64,000 nucleotides of DNA, taken from the NCBI RefSeq assembly GCF_946482605.1, contig NZ_CAMLSE010000025.1, positions 1 through 64,000 on the forward strand, in the 5' to 3' direction. The stretch comes from an uncultured Dyadobacter sp. Its GTDB lineage: Bacteria > Bacteroidota > Bacteroidia > Cytophagales > Spirosomataceae. This document shows positions 55,471-64,000 of the stretch, in pieces (the stretch's first letter is position 1; each line of letters begins with the position of its first letter). The notes beneath the pieces were generated by a model that made no database searches, was not told the DNA's origin, and saw only the letters and a program-made list of their open reading frames with translations. The position numbers and the translations under genes were made by a program.

Positions 55471-56247
55471 ATGATGAAAATTCTCCCCTCCGACCTATTC
55501 ACTTCCTACCTGGCGAAGCTTTCCAGAGACCTGCCCCAGGCGCTTGGTAATCTCAATCAGCAGGGCTTCCAGTCTGGCGAGTTCAATTTCTATACGTCAG
55601 TTGCCGTCATTTCGTCGTGTAGGATCGAAGGTGAAACGATCGAGCTGGATTCTTATCTCAAACACAAGATGCAACATGTTGAGTACTTACCCGAGCTTAC
55701 TCAAAAACCCAATGACCTTTTCCGGGCATATGTTTTTGCAAAGGAAAACAGGCTTAATAAAGATAAATTCCTGCAAGCACACTGCTTTATTTCAGAGCAT
55801 TTGCTGCCTCAAAACCATCGTGGTGTGTATCGCCGTAATGAAATGGTGGTCATGGAGCATAATACAGGACGGATCCAGTTCGAAGCGGCACCTGCCGGCA
55901 TACTTGTAGCGGAGATGGGAAAGCTTTGGGAAGACGTCGATACACTGCTTCGTCAGGATTTGTCTGTGGAAGAGGTGCTTTTCTACGCCTCCCTACTCCA
56001 TTTGATCTTTGTCAGCATTCATCCGTTTAACGACGGCAACGGCAGGGCGGGCAGGTTACTGGAAAAGTGGTTTTTGGCCGATAAGCTAGGGCCCGTTGCA
56101 TGGTATATCCAGTCCGAAAAGTTTTATTACCAGCATGTCAATGAGTATTATCTGAATTTGAACCGGCTTGGATTATTTTATGAAGAGCTGGATTTCAACA
56201 AAGCTGAGCGGTTTTTGATGATGTTGCCTGAGGCGTTGGATAGTTGA
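55471..56247 (+). CDS. Fic-domain AMP-transferase-like protein, self-inhibited type
   Basis: A 258-residue protein. I start it at the ATG at 55471 (MMKILPS); a TTG 12 bases upstream is in frame. The Fic core HPFNDGNGRAGR is intact, with H184 as the catalytic base. An inhibitory motif of the form [S/T]xxxE[G/N] is present near the N-terminus, S49-C-R-I-E53-G54, so the protein is a class II Fic enzyme held inactive by its own helix. It would transfer AMP or a related group to a protein target. A 51-codon gene follows on the same strand after 75 bp. Confidence 0.9.
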   Translation: MMKILPSDLFTSYLAKLSRDLPQALGNLNQQGFQSGEFNFYTSVAVISSCRIEGETIELDSYLKHKMQHVEYLPELTQKPNDLFRAYVFAKENRLNKDKFLQAHCFISEHLLPQNHRGVYRRNEMVVMEHNTGRIQFEAAPAGILVAEMGKLWEDVDTLLRQDLSVEEVLFYASLLHLIFVSIHPFNDGNGRAGRLLEKWFLADKLGPVAWYIQSEKFYYQHVNEYYLNLNRLGLFYEELDFNKAERFLMMLPEALDS

Positions 56248-56322
56248 AATAAGACGTTTGCATAAATTTACGTTTAGGATATGGAGAGTTAGATATTATT
56301 TCACCAAAAGCAATCCTGCAAT

Positions 56323-56478
56323 ATGAAAGCGAAAGAAAAAACAAACAAAGGCTTTGATGTGATTAAAATGATGCGCGCTATCAAGGCCAAAATGTCTCGC
56401 GAAATGTATGGAATGACTCCCGAAGAGATTCAAGCTTATCTGGACCAGAAAAGAGCTAAACTCTATTCCGGTTCATGA
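56323..56478 (+). CDS. Small 51-residue protein, antitoxin-like
   Basis: ATG at 56323, TGA at 56476-56478. The protein (starting MKAKEKTNKGFDVIKMMRAI) is basic and fully helical in character, with a central segment KAKMSREMYGMTPEEIQAYL followed by a short charged end. This FD-x-x-K-x-M-R ... GMTPEE-x-x-Y pattern resembles small antitoxin-type proteins found in Bacteroidota near toxin genes. No PIN-type toxin is present; the nearest gene is the Fic protein, 75 bp upstream. It ends 5 bp before the convergent serine-hydrolase gene. Homology is by eye only. Confidence 0.6.
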   Translation: MKAKEKTNKGFDVIKMMRAIKAKMSREMYGMTPEEIQAYLDQKRAKLYSGS

Positions 56479-56483
56479 TCCCG

Positions 56484-57731
56484 TCAATGCGGCTCCGGAT
56501 GTTCCAGATAATCATGGAAATTAACCGGAGCCATTCTCTTGCCTCGTTCCGGGTTTTTATACTGTGAAAACGCCCAAAGCACGTAGGAGGTGATATCCTG
56601 ATAAAAGGCCGACCGTATCGGGAAAAGACCATCGCTGTTCCGCAACGCATTGGTGAAAAGCACGACAGTGATATCCTCAGGACAATGCATCCAGACACTC
56701 CTGAAACCTTTGGGATTAGGAAGTCCGTAGCCCGAATACCACCAGCCATCGTGGTAACTGAATTTTCCCTCCGGCATAACGGCGCTGTAATTGCCCAATC
56801 CACCACTAAGCAACTCATCCCGGATTTCCTGCGTGATCACGGCCGAATTACCGGGCGAAAATAATGCGTCATAAACTTTAATTGCATCATTGGCCGAGAG
56901 ATAAACCCCATACCCGCCTGTCGTCGAGGTAAAATCGCCCGGGTCAAAGCCGAACTCGCCCGAATAGGGAAAATCAAAACCGTAAGTCGGTGTAGGCATG
57001 CCATTAAGCAAGAACTCTCCGGTTACGACGCCAGCCTTTTCGAGCAAGTTTTTCCTGACATAATCCTCGTAGCTTCTGCTCGTATAGAAAGCGTCATTGG
57101 TATCACCACCTGTCATCTGCAATCCGGAAATCACCGGAATCAGTACTCGAAAAAGGCCGAAATTAGCATTCTGATAGCAGAACTGCCCGCGGTTTTCTTT
57201 TGTGATCCCTTTTGCGATCAGCGCTTTCAAGCCGTCCCAGATATTTTCACCATATGCTCCATTCCGGCAATTTTCGCCCAGCCCGACTATCCCGCTGGTG
57301 TGCGTGAGAAGATCCTTGAATGTGATGAGTTCCACATTCGGGCCTATGACCCAGTTTTTCGGCAGGTAACCTACAATTTTATCACTGGTTCTGATCCCCT
57401 TTTCTTTTGCCAGTTTCAGAAACGCCGCCGCGGTGAGTGTCTTGGTCATGCTGGCGATCTGCATTTTAGTGTCCAGCGTGACGGCCTTATCCTGCCCCGT
57501 TTCCTGCTTTCTGGCCTGCAATCCACCGGCTCCCGACCCTAGCAGTTCGTTTCGCTTGAAAACGGCAAAACTATACCCAAAGCCCCGGTCTTTCAGCGAA
57601 TCGTTCAGAATCGTTACGAAGTGTTTGGCGGGGTCGTCGCGGACGGGATCGGGATCGTTATCCTTTTTACAGGTAGCAAGAAATGCTATCACGCAAATCA
57701 GAATGAAAACCCGGTAAAAATGTAGCTTCAT
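56484..57731 (-). CDS. Serine-hydrolase lipoprotein, beta-lactamase class C family
   Basis: A 415-residue exported protein. I start it at the ATG at 57731, which opens a lipoprotein signal (MKLHFYRVFILICVI, lipobox LATC, C21). The catalytic motif S94-M-T-K97 (ASMTKTLTAA) and the YQN motif (FCYQNANFGLF) are both present, and a HDG near the end (SYHDGWWYSGYG) takes the place of the KTG motif. Such proteins act on D-Ala peptides, esters or amides. Without a known substrate it is best called a beta-lactamase-like serine hydrolase. Confidence 0.85.
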   Translation of the reverse strand: MKLHFYRVFILICVIAFLATCKKDNDPDPVRDDPAKHFVTILNDSLKDRGFGYSFAVFKRNELLGSGAGGLQARKQETGQDKAVTLDTKMQIASMTKTLTAAAFLKLAKEKGIRTSDKIVGYLPKNWVIGPNVELITFKDLLTHTSGIVGLGENCRNGAYGENIWDGLKALIAKGITKENRGQFCYQNANFGLFRVLIPVISGLQMTGGDTNDAFYTSRSYEDYVRKNLLEKAGVVTGEFLLNGMPTPTYGFDFPYSGEFGFDPGDFTSTTGGYGVYLSANDAIKVYDALFSPGNSAVITQEIRDELLSGGLGNYSAVMPEGKFSYHDGWWYSGYGLPNPKGFRSVWMHCPEDITVVLFTNALRNSDGLFPIRSAFYQDITSYVLWAFSQYKNPERGKRMAPVNFHDYLEHPEPH

Positions 57732-57829
57732 GGCATGCAATATTATCAATATGTAAAATGGAAACAGCTGCTAGTCCGATTGCCTTTCAAACCGGTAATA
57801 TTGTGACCACATTGTGTTTACCAGCTCCT

Positions 57830-59233
57830 ATGCAGTACTTCAATCACTTCTATTTCAAATACGGCTGTGCGGCTGTTCTACTGATCGTCGGCCGGCTCTC
57901 TGTTTTTGCGCAGCAAAATAAAACCTATCCCGCTTCCGCATTTCCAGACCGCGTCATCCTTGGTTACAAAGGAAATCCGGCAACTTCACAGGCGGTCAAC
58001 TGGCGCACGGATTCTACTGTGACCGATGCCGTAGCCGCCATTCACGAAGCCGATCCCTCGCCCGACTTTCCTACCAAAGCCCGCACGATAAAAGTCGTCA
58101 CACAGCGCGTTGTGCTAGACGGCAAAACGATACTTTATCACGAGGCTAATTTCAGCGATTTAAAACCCTCAACCCAATACGCCTACCGGGTAGGCGATGG
58201 CAGGCACTGGAGTGAATGGTTTCATTTCAAAACCGCCTCCGACAAACCCGCGCCGGTCTCGTTCCTATACTTCGGAGATGCCCAGAACGACATCCGCTCG
58301 CTGTGGTCCCGTGCCATACGCGGCGCATTCGCGACCATGCCCAAGGCGAACCTGATGATCCATGCGGGCGACCTCATCAACAATTCCAATGCGGATCACC
58401 AATGGGGCGAATGGTTTGAAGCCGGTGGCTGGATCAACGGAATGGTCCCTAACCTCGCCACACCGGGCAACCACGAATATTTTCGCGACGAGAACAAAAA
58501 GCTGATGGTCTCGATGCACTGGAAGCCCCAGTTCGCATTGCCGGAAAACGGTCCGGAAGGCCTTTCGGAAACAGCCTATTACATCGATTACCAGGGTATC
58601 AGGTTTATTTCAATGGATTCGCAGGCCGCGATCCTCGACCCGGCTACAATGGAAAAGCAGGCTGCCTGGTTCGAACAAATTACGACCAACAACCCGAACC
58701 GCTGGACCGTCGTCATTCATCACCATCCGATCTATTCCACCAAAAATGGCCGTGACAATGATGAATGGCGTGCCAAAATGGAACCTTTGTATAAAAAACA
58801 CAAGATTGATATCGTACTGCAAGGCCATGATCACACCTATGGGCGCGGGATTAATATTCCGGTGGGACAGAGTCGCAAAAAGCCCGACGGCCCCATTTAT
58901 GTCGTGTCCGTAAGCGGCCCCAAAATGTACGATATCGGTCTCCAAAACTGGATGGACCGCGCCGCTTCCAACACCCAGCTCTACCAAGCCATTACCATCG
59001 ATCAGAATAAACTATCCTTTAAGGCTTTCACGGTCAATGGCGATCTGTACGATGCATTTGATTTAAGCAAAGACAAAAACGGCGTGAATACGCTTGTGGA
59101 GCTTTCAAACACATTAAAAATGAAAGAAAGGCTCGATCTGCCCGAGCATTACATGAAGACATTCAAAGACGAAGAGCTTAAAGAGTATAACCAGCGGTAC
59201 CAGGAATACAAAAAACGCAAAGGCATTAAATAA
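57830..59233 (+). CDS. Purple-acid-phosphatase-like metallophosphoesterase, exported
   Basis: A 467-residue protein starting at the ATG at 57830 (MQYFNHFYFKYG), whose first 30 residues form a signal peptide ending near VFAQ. A fibronectin-type N-terminal domain typical of purple acid phosphatases (VILGYKGNPATSQAVNWRTD, FSDLKPSTQYAYRVGD) is followed by the metal-site motifs YFGDAQND, HAGDLINN, GNHEYF, VIHHHPIY and GHDHTYGRG. The enzyme would release phosphate from organic phosphates in the periplasm or outside. The C-terminal 60 residues are charged and helical. Confidence 0.88.
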   Translation: MQYFNHFYFKYGCAAVLLIVGRLSVFAQQNKTYPASAFPDRVILGYKGNPATSQAVNWRTDSTVTDAVAAIHEADPSPDFPTKARTIKVVTQRVVLDGKTILYHEANFSDLKPSTQYAYRVGDGRHWSEWFHFKTASDKPAPVSFLYFGDAQNDIRSLWSRAIRGAFATMPKANLMIHAGDLINNSNADHQWGEWFEAGGWINGMVPNLATPGNHEYFRDENKKLMVSMHWKPQFALPENGPEGLSETAYYIDYQGIRFISMDSQAAILDPATMEKQAAWFEQITTNNPNRWTVVIHHHPIYSTKNGRDNDEWRAKMEPLYKKHKIDIVLQGHDHTYGRGINIPVGQSRKKPDGPIYVVSVSGPKMYDIGLQNWMDRAASNTQLYQAITIDQNKLSFKAFTVNGDLYDAFDLSKDKNGVNTLVELSNTLKMKERLDLPEHYMKTFKDEELKEYNQRYQEYKKRKGIK

Positions 59234-59262
59234 CAGTGCAATTGGTGTCCATGAGTGGCCAA

Positions 59263-59293
59263 AAGACGCCTTGCCGGACTGGCAAGGCGTCTT
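59263..59293. terminator. Bidirectional rho-independent terminator
   Basis: Perfect 13-bp stem AAGACGCCTTGCC / GGCAAGGCGTCTT with a 5-nt loop, located between convergent genes (stops at 59233 and 59302). On the minus strand it is followed by TTTT-like sequence. Confidence 0.85.
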
Positions 59294-59301
59294 CGTCCCA
59301 T

Positions 59302-62286
59302 TCACTTCAATTTCACCGCATACAATGCTCCTCGTCCGGTAATAAACAACGTATCATTGTTCGCACCCGCCACGACAATCGTAGCCGGTCGCTCCGGCGT
59401 TTCGATCATCCCAATTTCTTTTCCGGACGGATCAAACACATATACCTGCCCATCCGCTATGTACACATTACCTTCCCCATCAACAGCCGAGCTAAACTCA
59501 CCTTTTTCAGCAAAAAGTTGCGGTTCTGATAAATGTCCGTTTGGCCCGACATGAAACCGGACCGTCCTTTTCAGGTACTCGTCGGCCCCATACAGCACCT
59601 TGCCGGGATAACCTTCTACCAGCGCATTCGAGCGGGCGAGGTCGTACACGACGGGCACAATCGTAACCCCGTCCGGTGCCAGCCAGCATTCTTTAAACGG
59701 GTTGGTACTCACTTTCAGGAAATCGCCGGAGTCACGTCTTCTGTTCGAAGGATTCAGGGTTTTAATAATGCTGTTAACCTTCTCCACAGGTACTTTTTGC
59801 ATTAAATGCATTGTTTCCTCGGGCTGCTCAGGATTCATCGCATACACCAACGTCCCGAAACCGCTGTTGCCCCAGCCACTGAATGAGGTGCCGGCGGCAT
59901 CCGGCGGGTTAGGAAAGGTTTCAGGCTGTCCATGGAGCAGGTAGCCCGGCCTGGGTACGTATTTGAACACCACCAGCAGATTATCCTTCGTATCGCAGCC
60001 CAGCGAAAGCGGCTCCCATGGGAAATCAGCTACAAGGGTCAGTGCATTGGTTTCCACAGACCATTTGTATATCCTCCTCGCCTTCGACTCGCTGAAATAT
60101 ACATTCCCCCGGCTATCGCGGCAAATACCGTCCGCAAATTCGAAACCTTTCGACAGTTGGATAACCTTGCCCGGTGCCAGTTGCGCCGGTTTCGCTTCTG
60201 GAATGTCGATTACCAGCCTATTGAACTCCCATGGACGGATCTCCGCACCCGAATTCATGTCGAACAACGGAACGGTCGACGGATATTTCGTCTGACTGTA
60301 ATTGTGCACATTCAGGAATTCGAGCCGGCGGTTGTTCCACGAGCGGATGGAATACGGGTAGGGCGTACTGACCCGGATCACGCGGAACATATAGAGGTTT
60401 GCAAAAACCATATCGCTGCATCCCTCAATTTCAAGCGGCTGGCATTCCGAGCTCTCCTTGCTCTCTTCTTCCAGCTGCAAAGCGTACACTTTCCAGTTTG
60501 AAACGTTCTTGAAACGCACCTCATTACGCACATGGTGCTCTACCGACATCGCATACACGCGCCCGGGTGTGGACGTGTACGACACATAGGCACCCGAGGT
60601 CGCAAAAGTATTGGCCGTCCAGATATTCTTGAAGGTACCGCCTCCCCCGTTGGTCACCCATAAGCTCCAGTACTGGGTATCCCAGAACTGCTCATTGCCG
60701 GTATGTGACGAATTGTTCAATGTATTTTGTCCCGGACGCTTGCGCGTAATGTTGCCGTGTCCGCCCAGAAATTTTACGTCATTGACATAGGAGCTGGCCC
60801 CGGCCATCCATTTCAATCCAACTGCCCGCGTATTGCTTGCGGCGGTCGAGATACCGATGCCGGTCAGAATATTACCGCCGCCTTTGGATGATTCCACCAT
60901 CGGCTTCGGCGGACCGAAGCTTCCGAACGACTCGGTGTTGTCCTGCAAAATAAATTGCGTCGCGACCGGATTCAGGCCGATCAATGCGGTTTTTTCCTTC
61001 AATTTCAGCGTTTCGGTAATACGGTACCAGCCTTGCGGAACGTAAATGACATCGTGCTGGTCGATAGCCGCCTGAATGGCCTTGGTATCGTCGGTTACAC
61101 CGTCTCCTTTTGCACCCAGTGCTTTCAGGTTTACCCAGGTTTTAATGTCGGGGAAAGCGGGAATGTCTTTGGGGAACGGTACTGGTTCCGTTTTCAATGG
61201 TTCCAGATCCTGCGACGTTCTGTGTACCGGCCTGGCGGCGAGACCTTCCATTTGCAACCCGTGGTTGAACATTTTGACCTTATAGAGCTCCCCAGTACCG
61301 ACAACCTGCTTTCCGCTAATCCGATAACTGGCAAGCACAGGCACCTTTTTACAAACTATATTTTTCAAACTGATCTGGGTATACGCATTGTTTTCATTGC
61401 TGATCACGAATGCAGGCCCGGTCACGTTTTCAAGTCGACTATCTTCGATAAACAGCTTTTCATAAAAATTGGGATTAATTTCCAGCACGGTCGGGACATT
61501 CTTCACCGTCATCCGGACGATCGTCAAGCCCGACTCCTGGGAACGGATAGCGGCTTTCCGCTGGCCTTCAAAATAGGTATCCACCATCATGAACTGCCAT
61601 CCCGGCGATGGCTTGAAGGTGTAAATACCATAGTCGCCTCCGAAAAACCGTACATCCTCCATTTCATTTCCTACGTCAAACATCCCCGCCTTGCCGGCTC
61701 CCGCGTGGATATCCACGTGCGAAATAAAGCTGTGCTGCGCAAAATGGGTCCGTAATGCCACCGCCGAGGGGTTACCGGCCCCGATACGAAGGTCTATGTT
61801 GGACATGGCACTGTAAAATGTGCTCGCGCCCGCGTCGGGAATGGGCTGGCCTTCCTTTGGGATCGATGAAGTAAACCAAAACATGTATTTCGCATTACCC
61901 TTGTCCTGCGGGTACTCCTGCTGGAAACCCGGCGCATTATCTGCCAGAACGATTATTGGGCGTTTCGCACCATACCCTATTACCCGAACGGCAGTCGGAA
62001 TGTAAATGGTTTTACTAATCCTGTAAGTCCCCTCCGGGATGAAGACAATGCCGAAGTTATAATTGTTTTTCACCTCATTGATGGCCCGTTGCAGCTCGTC
62101 AGAGACGTCGGTTTTCCCGTCGCTCGTGATCTTAAAGTTTTCGGGAGTGAAATAAACCGCATCCTCATCCTGTAAGCGAGCCGTGTAAAACGACCTGCTG
62201 TCGTTGGTGACCGTCTTTTTCTTTTGCGCAATGGCTATCTGTTGTACCGAGACGATCAGTACAAGCATTAATATTTTCTTTAACAT
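59302..62286 (-). CDS. Exported pectate-lyase-fold and NHL/SMP-30-type fusion protein
   Basis: A 994-residue protein with a signal peptide (MLKKILMLVLIVSVQQIAIA). Two copies of the pectate-lyase-3 (GH28-related) beta-helix start are visible: ENFKITSDGKTDVSDELQRA near residue 48 and LKALGAKGDGVTDDTKAIQA near 388, each followed by a long coil of short strands to about residue 700. The last 260 residues (from GKVIQLSKGFEFADGICRD) look like an NHL/SMP-30-type beta-propeller (DSRGNVYFSESKARRIY, VDGEGNVYIADGQVY). The beta-helix part probably binds or cleaves a polysaccharide. The ThuA-like gene lies 6 bp upstream on the same strand. Confidence 0.82.
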   Translation of the reverse strand: MLKKILMLVLIVSVQQIAIAQKKKTVTNDSRSFYTARLQDEDAVYFTPENFKITSDGKTDVSDELQRAINEVKNNYNFGIVFIPEGTYRISKTIYIPTAVRVIGYGAKRPIIVLADNAPGFQQEYPQDKGNAKYMFWFTSSIPKEGQPIPDAGASTFYSAMSNIDLRIGAGNPSAVALRTHFAQHSFISHVDIHAGAGKAGMFDVGNEMEDVRFFGGDYGIYTFKPSPGWQFMMVDTYFEGQRKAAIRSQESGLTIVRMTVKNVPTVLEINPNFYEKLFIEDSRLENVTGPAFVISNENNAYTQISLKNIVCKKVPVLASYRISGKQVVGTGELYKVKMFNHGLQMEGLAARPVHRTSQDLEPLKTEPVPFPKDIPAFPDIKTWVNLKALGAKGDGVTDDTKAIQAAIDQHDVIYVPQGWYRITETLKLKEKTALIGLNPVATQFILQDNTESFGSFGPPKPMVESSKGGGNILTGIGISTAASNTRAVGLKWMAGASSYVNDVKFLGGHGNITRKRPGQNTLNNSSHTGNEQFWDTQYWSLWVTNGGGGTFKNIWTANTFATSGAYVSYTSTPGRVYAMSVEHHVRNEVRFKNVSNWKVYALQLEEESKESSECQPLEIEGCSDMVFANLYMFRVIRVSTPYPYSIRSWNNRRLEFLNVHNYSQTKYPSTVPLFDMNSGAEIRPWEFNRLVIDIPEAKPAQLAPGKVIQLSKGFEFADGICRDSRGNVYFSESKARRIYKWSVETNALTLVADFPWEPLSLGCDTKDNLLVVFKYVPRPGYLLHGQPETFPNPPDAAGTSFSGWGNSGFGTLVYAMNPEQPEETMHLMQKVPVEKVNSIIKTLNPSNRRRDSGDFLKVSTNPFKECWLAPDGVTIVPVVYDLARSNALVEGYPGKVLYGADEYLKRTVRFHVGPNGHLSEPQLFAEKGEFSSAVDGEGNVYIADGQVYVFDPSGKEIGMIETPERPATIVVAGANNDTLFITGRGALYAVKLK

Positions 62287-62292
62287 GTCCGG

Positions 62293-63066
62293 TTATCGCT
62301 TTGCCGCCCAGAAAATGGCGTTTTTGAAAATGGTTTTGTAAACGTCGCTCTCGAACAGCACCGGCGAATGCCCCATGAAAATGTAAATATTGCGGGCCTT
62401 CATTTTCGGGTTCGACCAGATGACCGGGTGGTCCCCCATTTTGACCTTAGAATCCGGAGAATAAGTCGATTCGTCGACGCTCGCGATCACGTCCACATTC
62501 GGGCGCGGACTTTTGTCATAGATGTACCATTCTTCTTTCCGGACAGCAAAAGAGGCAGGCACTCCCTTCATGACCGGATGTTTCCTGTTTTCAACTTTCA
62601 CCGTAGCAGCGGCGAAGTCGGCGATGTAATTTTTGTAGCGGATACCGCCCATGAAGTCGGAAAACCAGGGCCATATTTTATAACCATCAAACTCTCCGAG
62701 CAAGGTAGCATGGTGAAAGCCGATCCATCCGCCTTTACCTTCATTGATATACTTCTCAAATGCCGTCGCCGCCTCTGGTTTCCACGCGTAAGGGACATAG
62801 TCGAGCTGGATAATGAGCTGATATTTGGACAAATAAACTTCATTGATCGGATCAGTCTTATCGATGTAATCAATGGCAAAGTTGCTTTTCGCAGCCAGCG
62901 AGTCGAGCCACACCCGGGCGACTTTGGAATAGGCAATGTGATGACCACCGGGCTCAGCCATAGCGAGCACACGAAATTTTGGTGCCTGCGCGAGGCAGCT
63001 AAGGCTCAGCGCCAGCAGCCAGGGCAGAAGGAAACAAACCGGGAACCTCCCGAACACATTTTTCAT
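62293..63066 (-). CDS. ThuA-like (glutamine amidotransferase-fold) exported protein
   Basis: A 257-residue protein with a signal peptide (ending SCLAQA near residue 27) and the ThuA pattern: a short beta-alpha fold with LAMAEPGGHHIAYSKVARVW, YQLIIQLDYV, GGWIGFHHATL and HPVIWSNPKMKARNIYIFMG. ThuA domains are found in trehalose- and sugar-utilisation loci, but the biochemical role is unclear. The gene is 6 bp upstream of the 994-residue fusion gene, so the pair probably forms one polysaccharide-related operon. Confidence 0.87.
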   Translation of the reverse strand: MKNVFGRFPVCFLLPWLLALSLSCLAQAPKFRVLAMAEPGGHHIAYSKVARVWLDSLAAKSNFAIDYIDKTDPINEVYLSKYQLIIQLDYVPYAWKPEAATAFEKYINEGKGGWIGFHHATLLGEFDGYKIWPWFSDFMGGIRYKNYIADFAAATVKVENRKHPVMKGVPASFAVRKEEWYIYDKSPRPNVDVIASVDESTYSPDSKVKMGDHPVIWSNPKMKARNIYIFMGHSPVLFESDVYKTIFKNAIFWAAKR

Positions 63067-63100
63067 AGGATTTAGGATTAAAAGGGTAATTATGGTCTTT

Positions 63101-64000
63101 TCAGTGCATTACCGGCAAGGTAATGCTGCTGGGATTCTTCGCGTCATGATGGATCGTGATCCTCGACTTCTGAAAATCCGATTCATTAGCTTCAAAAATA
63201 TTGATAAACTTCTGCGGATTACGGTCTACAAGCGGGAACCAGCTGCTCTGGATCTGCACCATGATCCGGTGGCCTTTCTTGAAGGTATGTGCCGTCTCAT
63301 TCAACTTCACCGTCACTTTCTCGATCTTGTCTTTCACAAATGGCTCCGGTTTCGAAAAACTGTTCCTGAACTTCCCCCGCAGCACCTCCGCACGTACCAT
63401 TTGCTGGTAACCGCTCATGTCAAGCGGTTTGTCTCCCTCTTTCGCACCCGGTACGCTCGACCCTGCGGGCCATACATCGATCACTTTCACAATAAAATCC
63501 GCGTCTGAACCTGTCATGGAAACCATCAGATTTGCCACGATTTCTCCCGTCAACGTCAGGTCTTCTGTCAAAGAATCGGTTTGAAAACTCACAGCATCCG
63601 GCCGGCGCGATGCAAAACGCTGGTCTTCGGCCATGTATTCGTTGTTGCGGTGGCCGCTGATCACATTGGTGTACGGCACAGGCTTGGCCGGATCGCTTTC
63701 GTAAGTAGTAGAACTTGGCTCTGACAAAAGTCTGGCAACAGCCATTCCTCCATTTTTCGCAAAATAATAAGTCGTAGGCCGACTGTTGACCGGCGGCCAC
63801 TCCTGATAATGTTTCCATTCGTTTGAACCGGTTTCAAAGACAGTAACCTCTTGCTGTTCAAATGTGCCCTTTCCTTTCAGGTAAAAGTTAAAAAACTTTG
63901 TTTCAATCTCTTCCTGATAATACTTATTCACATCTACGCCGAAGCGGTATTGCGCGAACCCCTTCCACGCGGGCGCGGCCCAGGCCCCGTGCGTCCACGG
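63101..64000 (-). CDS. CocE/NonD-family hydrolase, N-terminal part outside window
   Basis: The minus-strand frame is open to the window edge, so this is the C-terminal 299 residues of a larger protein. The PWTHGAWAAPAWKG segment at the edge resembles the catalytic-histidine segment (GPW-x-HG) of the X-prolyl dipeptidyl aminopeptidase/CocE family. The beta-sandwich domain that follows (FFNFYLKGKGTFEQ, TLTGEIVANLMVSMTGSDAD, GHRIMVQIQSSWFPLVDRNP) is the typical X-Pro_dipeptidyl C-terminal domain. It would cleave peptides or esters. It lies 34 bp upstream of the ThuA-like gene on the same strand and may be the first gene of that operon. Confidence 0.85.
   Translation of the reverse strand, partial: PWTHGAWAAPAWKGFAQYRFGVDVNKYYQEEIETKFFNFYLKGKGTFEQQEVTVFETGSNEWKHYQEWPPVNSRPTTYYFAKNGGMAVARLLSEPSSTTYESDPAKPVPYTNVISGHRNNEYMAEDQRFASRRPDAVSFQTDSLTEDLTLTGEIVANLMVSMTGSDADFIVKVIDVWPAGSSVPGAKEGDKPLDMSGYQQMVRAEVLRGKFRNSFSKPEPFVKDKIEKVTVKLNETAHTFKKGHRIMVQIQSSWFPLVDRNPQKFINIFEANESDFQKSRITIHHDAKNPSSITLPVMH

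Noticed and set aside
1..64000. CRISPR arrays, tRNA/rRNA genes, insertion sequences, prophage
   Set aside because: No regularly spaced repeats, RNA-gene signatures, transposases or phage structural genes were seen.

Overview
The window looks like chromosome of a Bacteroidota bacterium, most likely of the Cytophagales (Dyadobacter/Spirosoma-like). The reasons are inference from content: DUF4136 lipoproteins, DUF1460, SLBB-rich export proteins, many Sec-exported or lipobox-bearing proteins, a general lack of Shine-Dalgarno sequences, and about 50% GC. No rRNA, tRNA, CRISPR array or insertion sequence was found. The first and last genes run off the window.

Layout. 1-4.4 kb: a CzcB/CzcA-type heavy-metal RND efflux pair split by a repeat-rich spacer. 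4.4-9.7 kb (minus): an outer-membrane-type protein, then an rpoN - NtrC-type activator - REC/PAS histidine kinase operon. 10.2-14.0 kb: two small envelope-type proteins, a stand-alone receiver protein behind a sigma-54-like promoter, and a large TPR protein. 14.1-19.1 kb: maltose/alpha-glucan use (GH65 phosphorylase and beta-phosphoglucomutase on minus, GH13 amylase diverging on plus). 19.2-23.3 kb: a Gcr-type membrane protein, a DUF1460 peptidoglycan amidase-like protein behind a second sigma-54-like promoter, and an MscS channel. 23.5-26.4 kb (minus): a two-component pair and a DinB-fold protein. 26.7-30.1 kb: a DUF4136 lipoprotein, a small barrel protein and an unrecognised 722-residue protein. 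30.2-33.2 kb (minus): pheA and parE.

33.5-51.0 kb is the largest unit: fifteen tightly packed plus-strand genes for making and exporting a surface polysaccharide. They encode an outer-membrane export protein with SLBB repeats, a chain-length/PCP protein, the ABC permease and ATPase (with a Wzt-like C-terminal domain), a sugar aminotransferase, WbqC and NeuD-like modification proteins, several glycosyltransferases, an O-antigen ligase/polymerase-like protein and an acyltransferase. Two tandem GT8-like proteins flank a DUF5672 protein, and the second copy has lost its DxD motif.

51.1-64 kb is mixed: thioredoxin, a pentapeptide-repeat protein, NagA, a B12-binding radical SAM protein, a Fic protein followed by an unlisted 51-residue small gene, a serine-hydrolase lipoprotein, a purple-acid-phosphatase-like enzyme, a 994-residue pectate-lyase-fold/NHL-type fusion, a ThuA-like protein and the C-terminal part of a CocE/NonD hydrolase.

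The points most worth following are the sigma-54 circuit (rpoN operon plus two GG-N10-GC promoters in the same window), the hybrid polysaccharide export system with its DxD-less glycosyltransferase paralogue, the Fic/small-protein pair, and the uncharacterised 722-residue protein.
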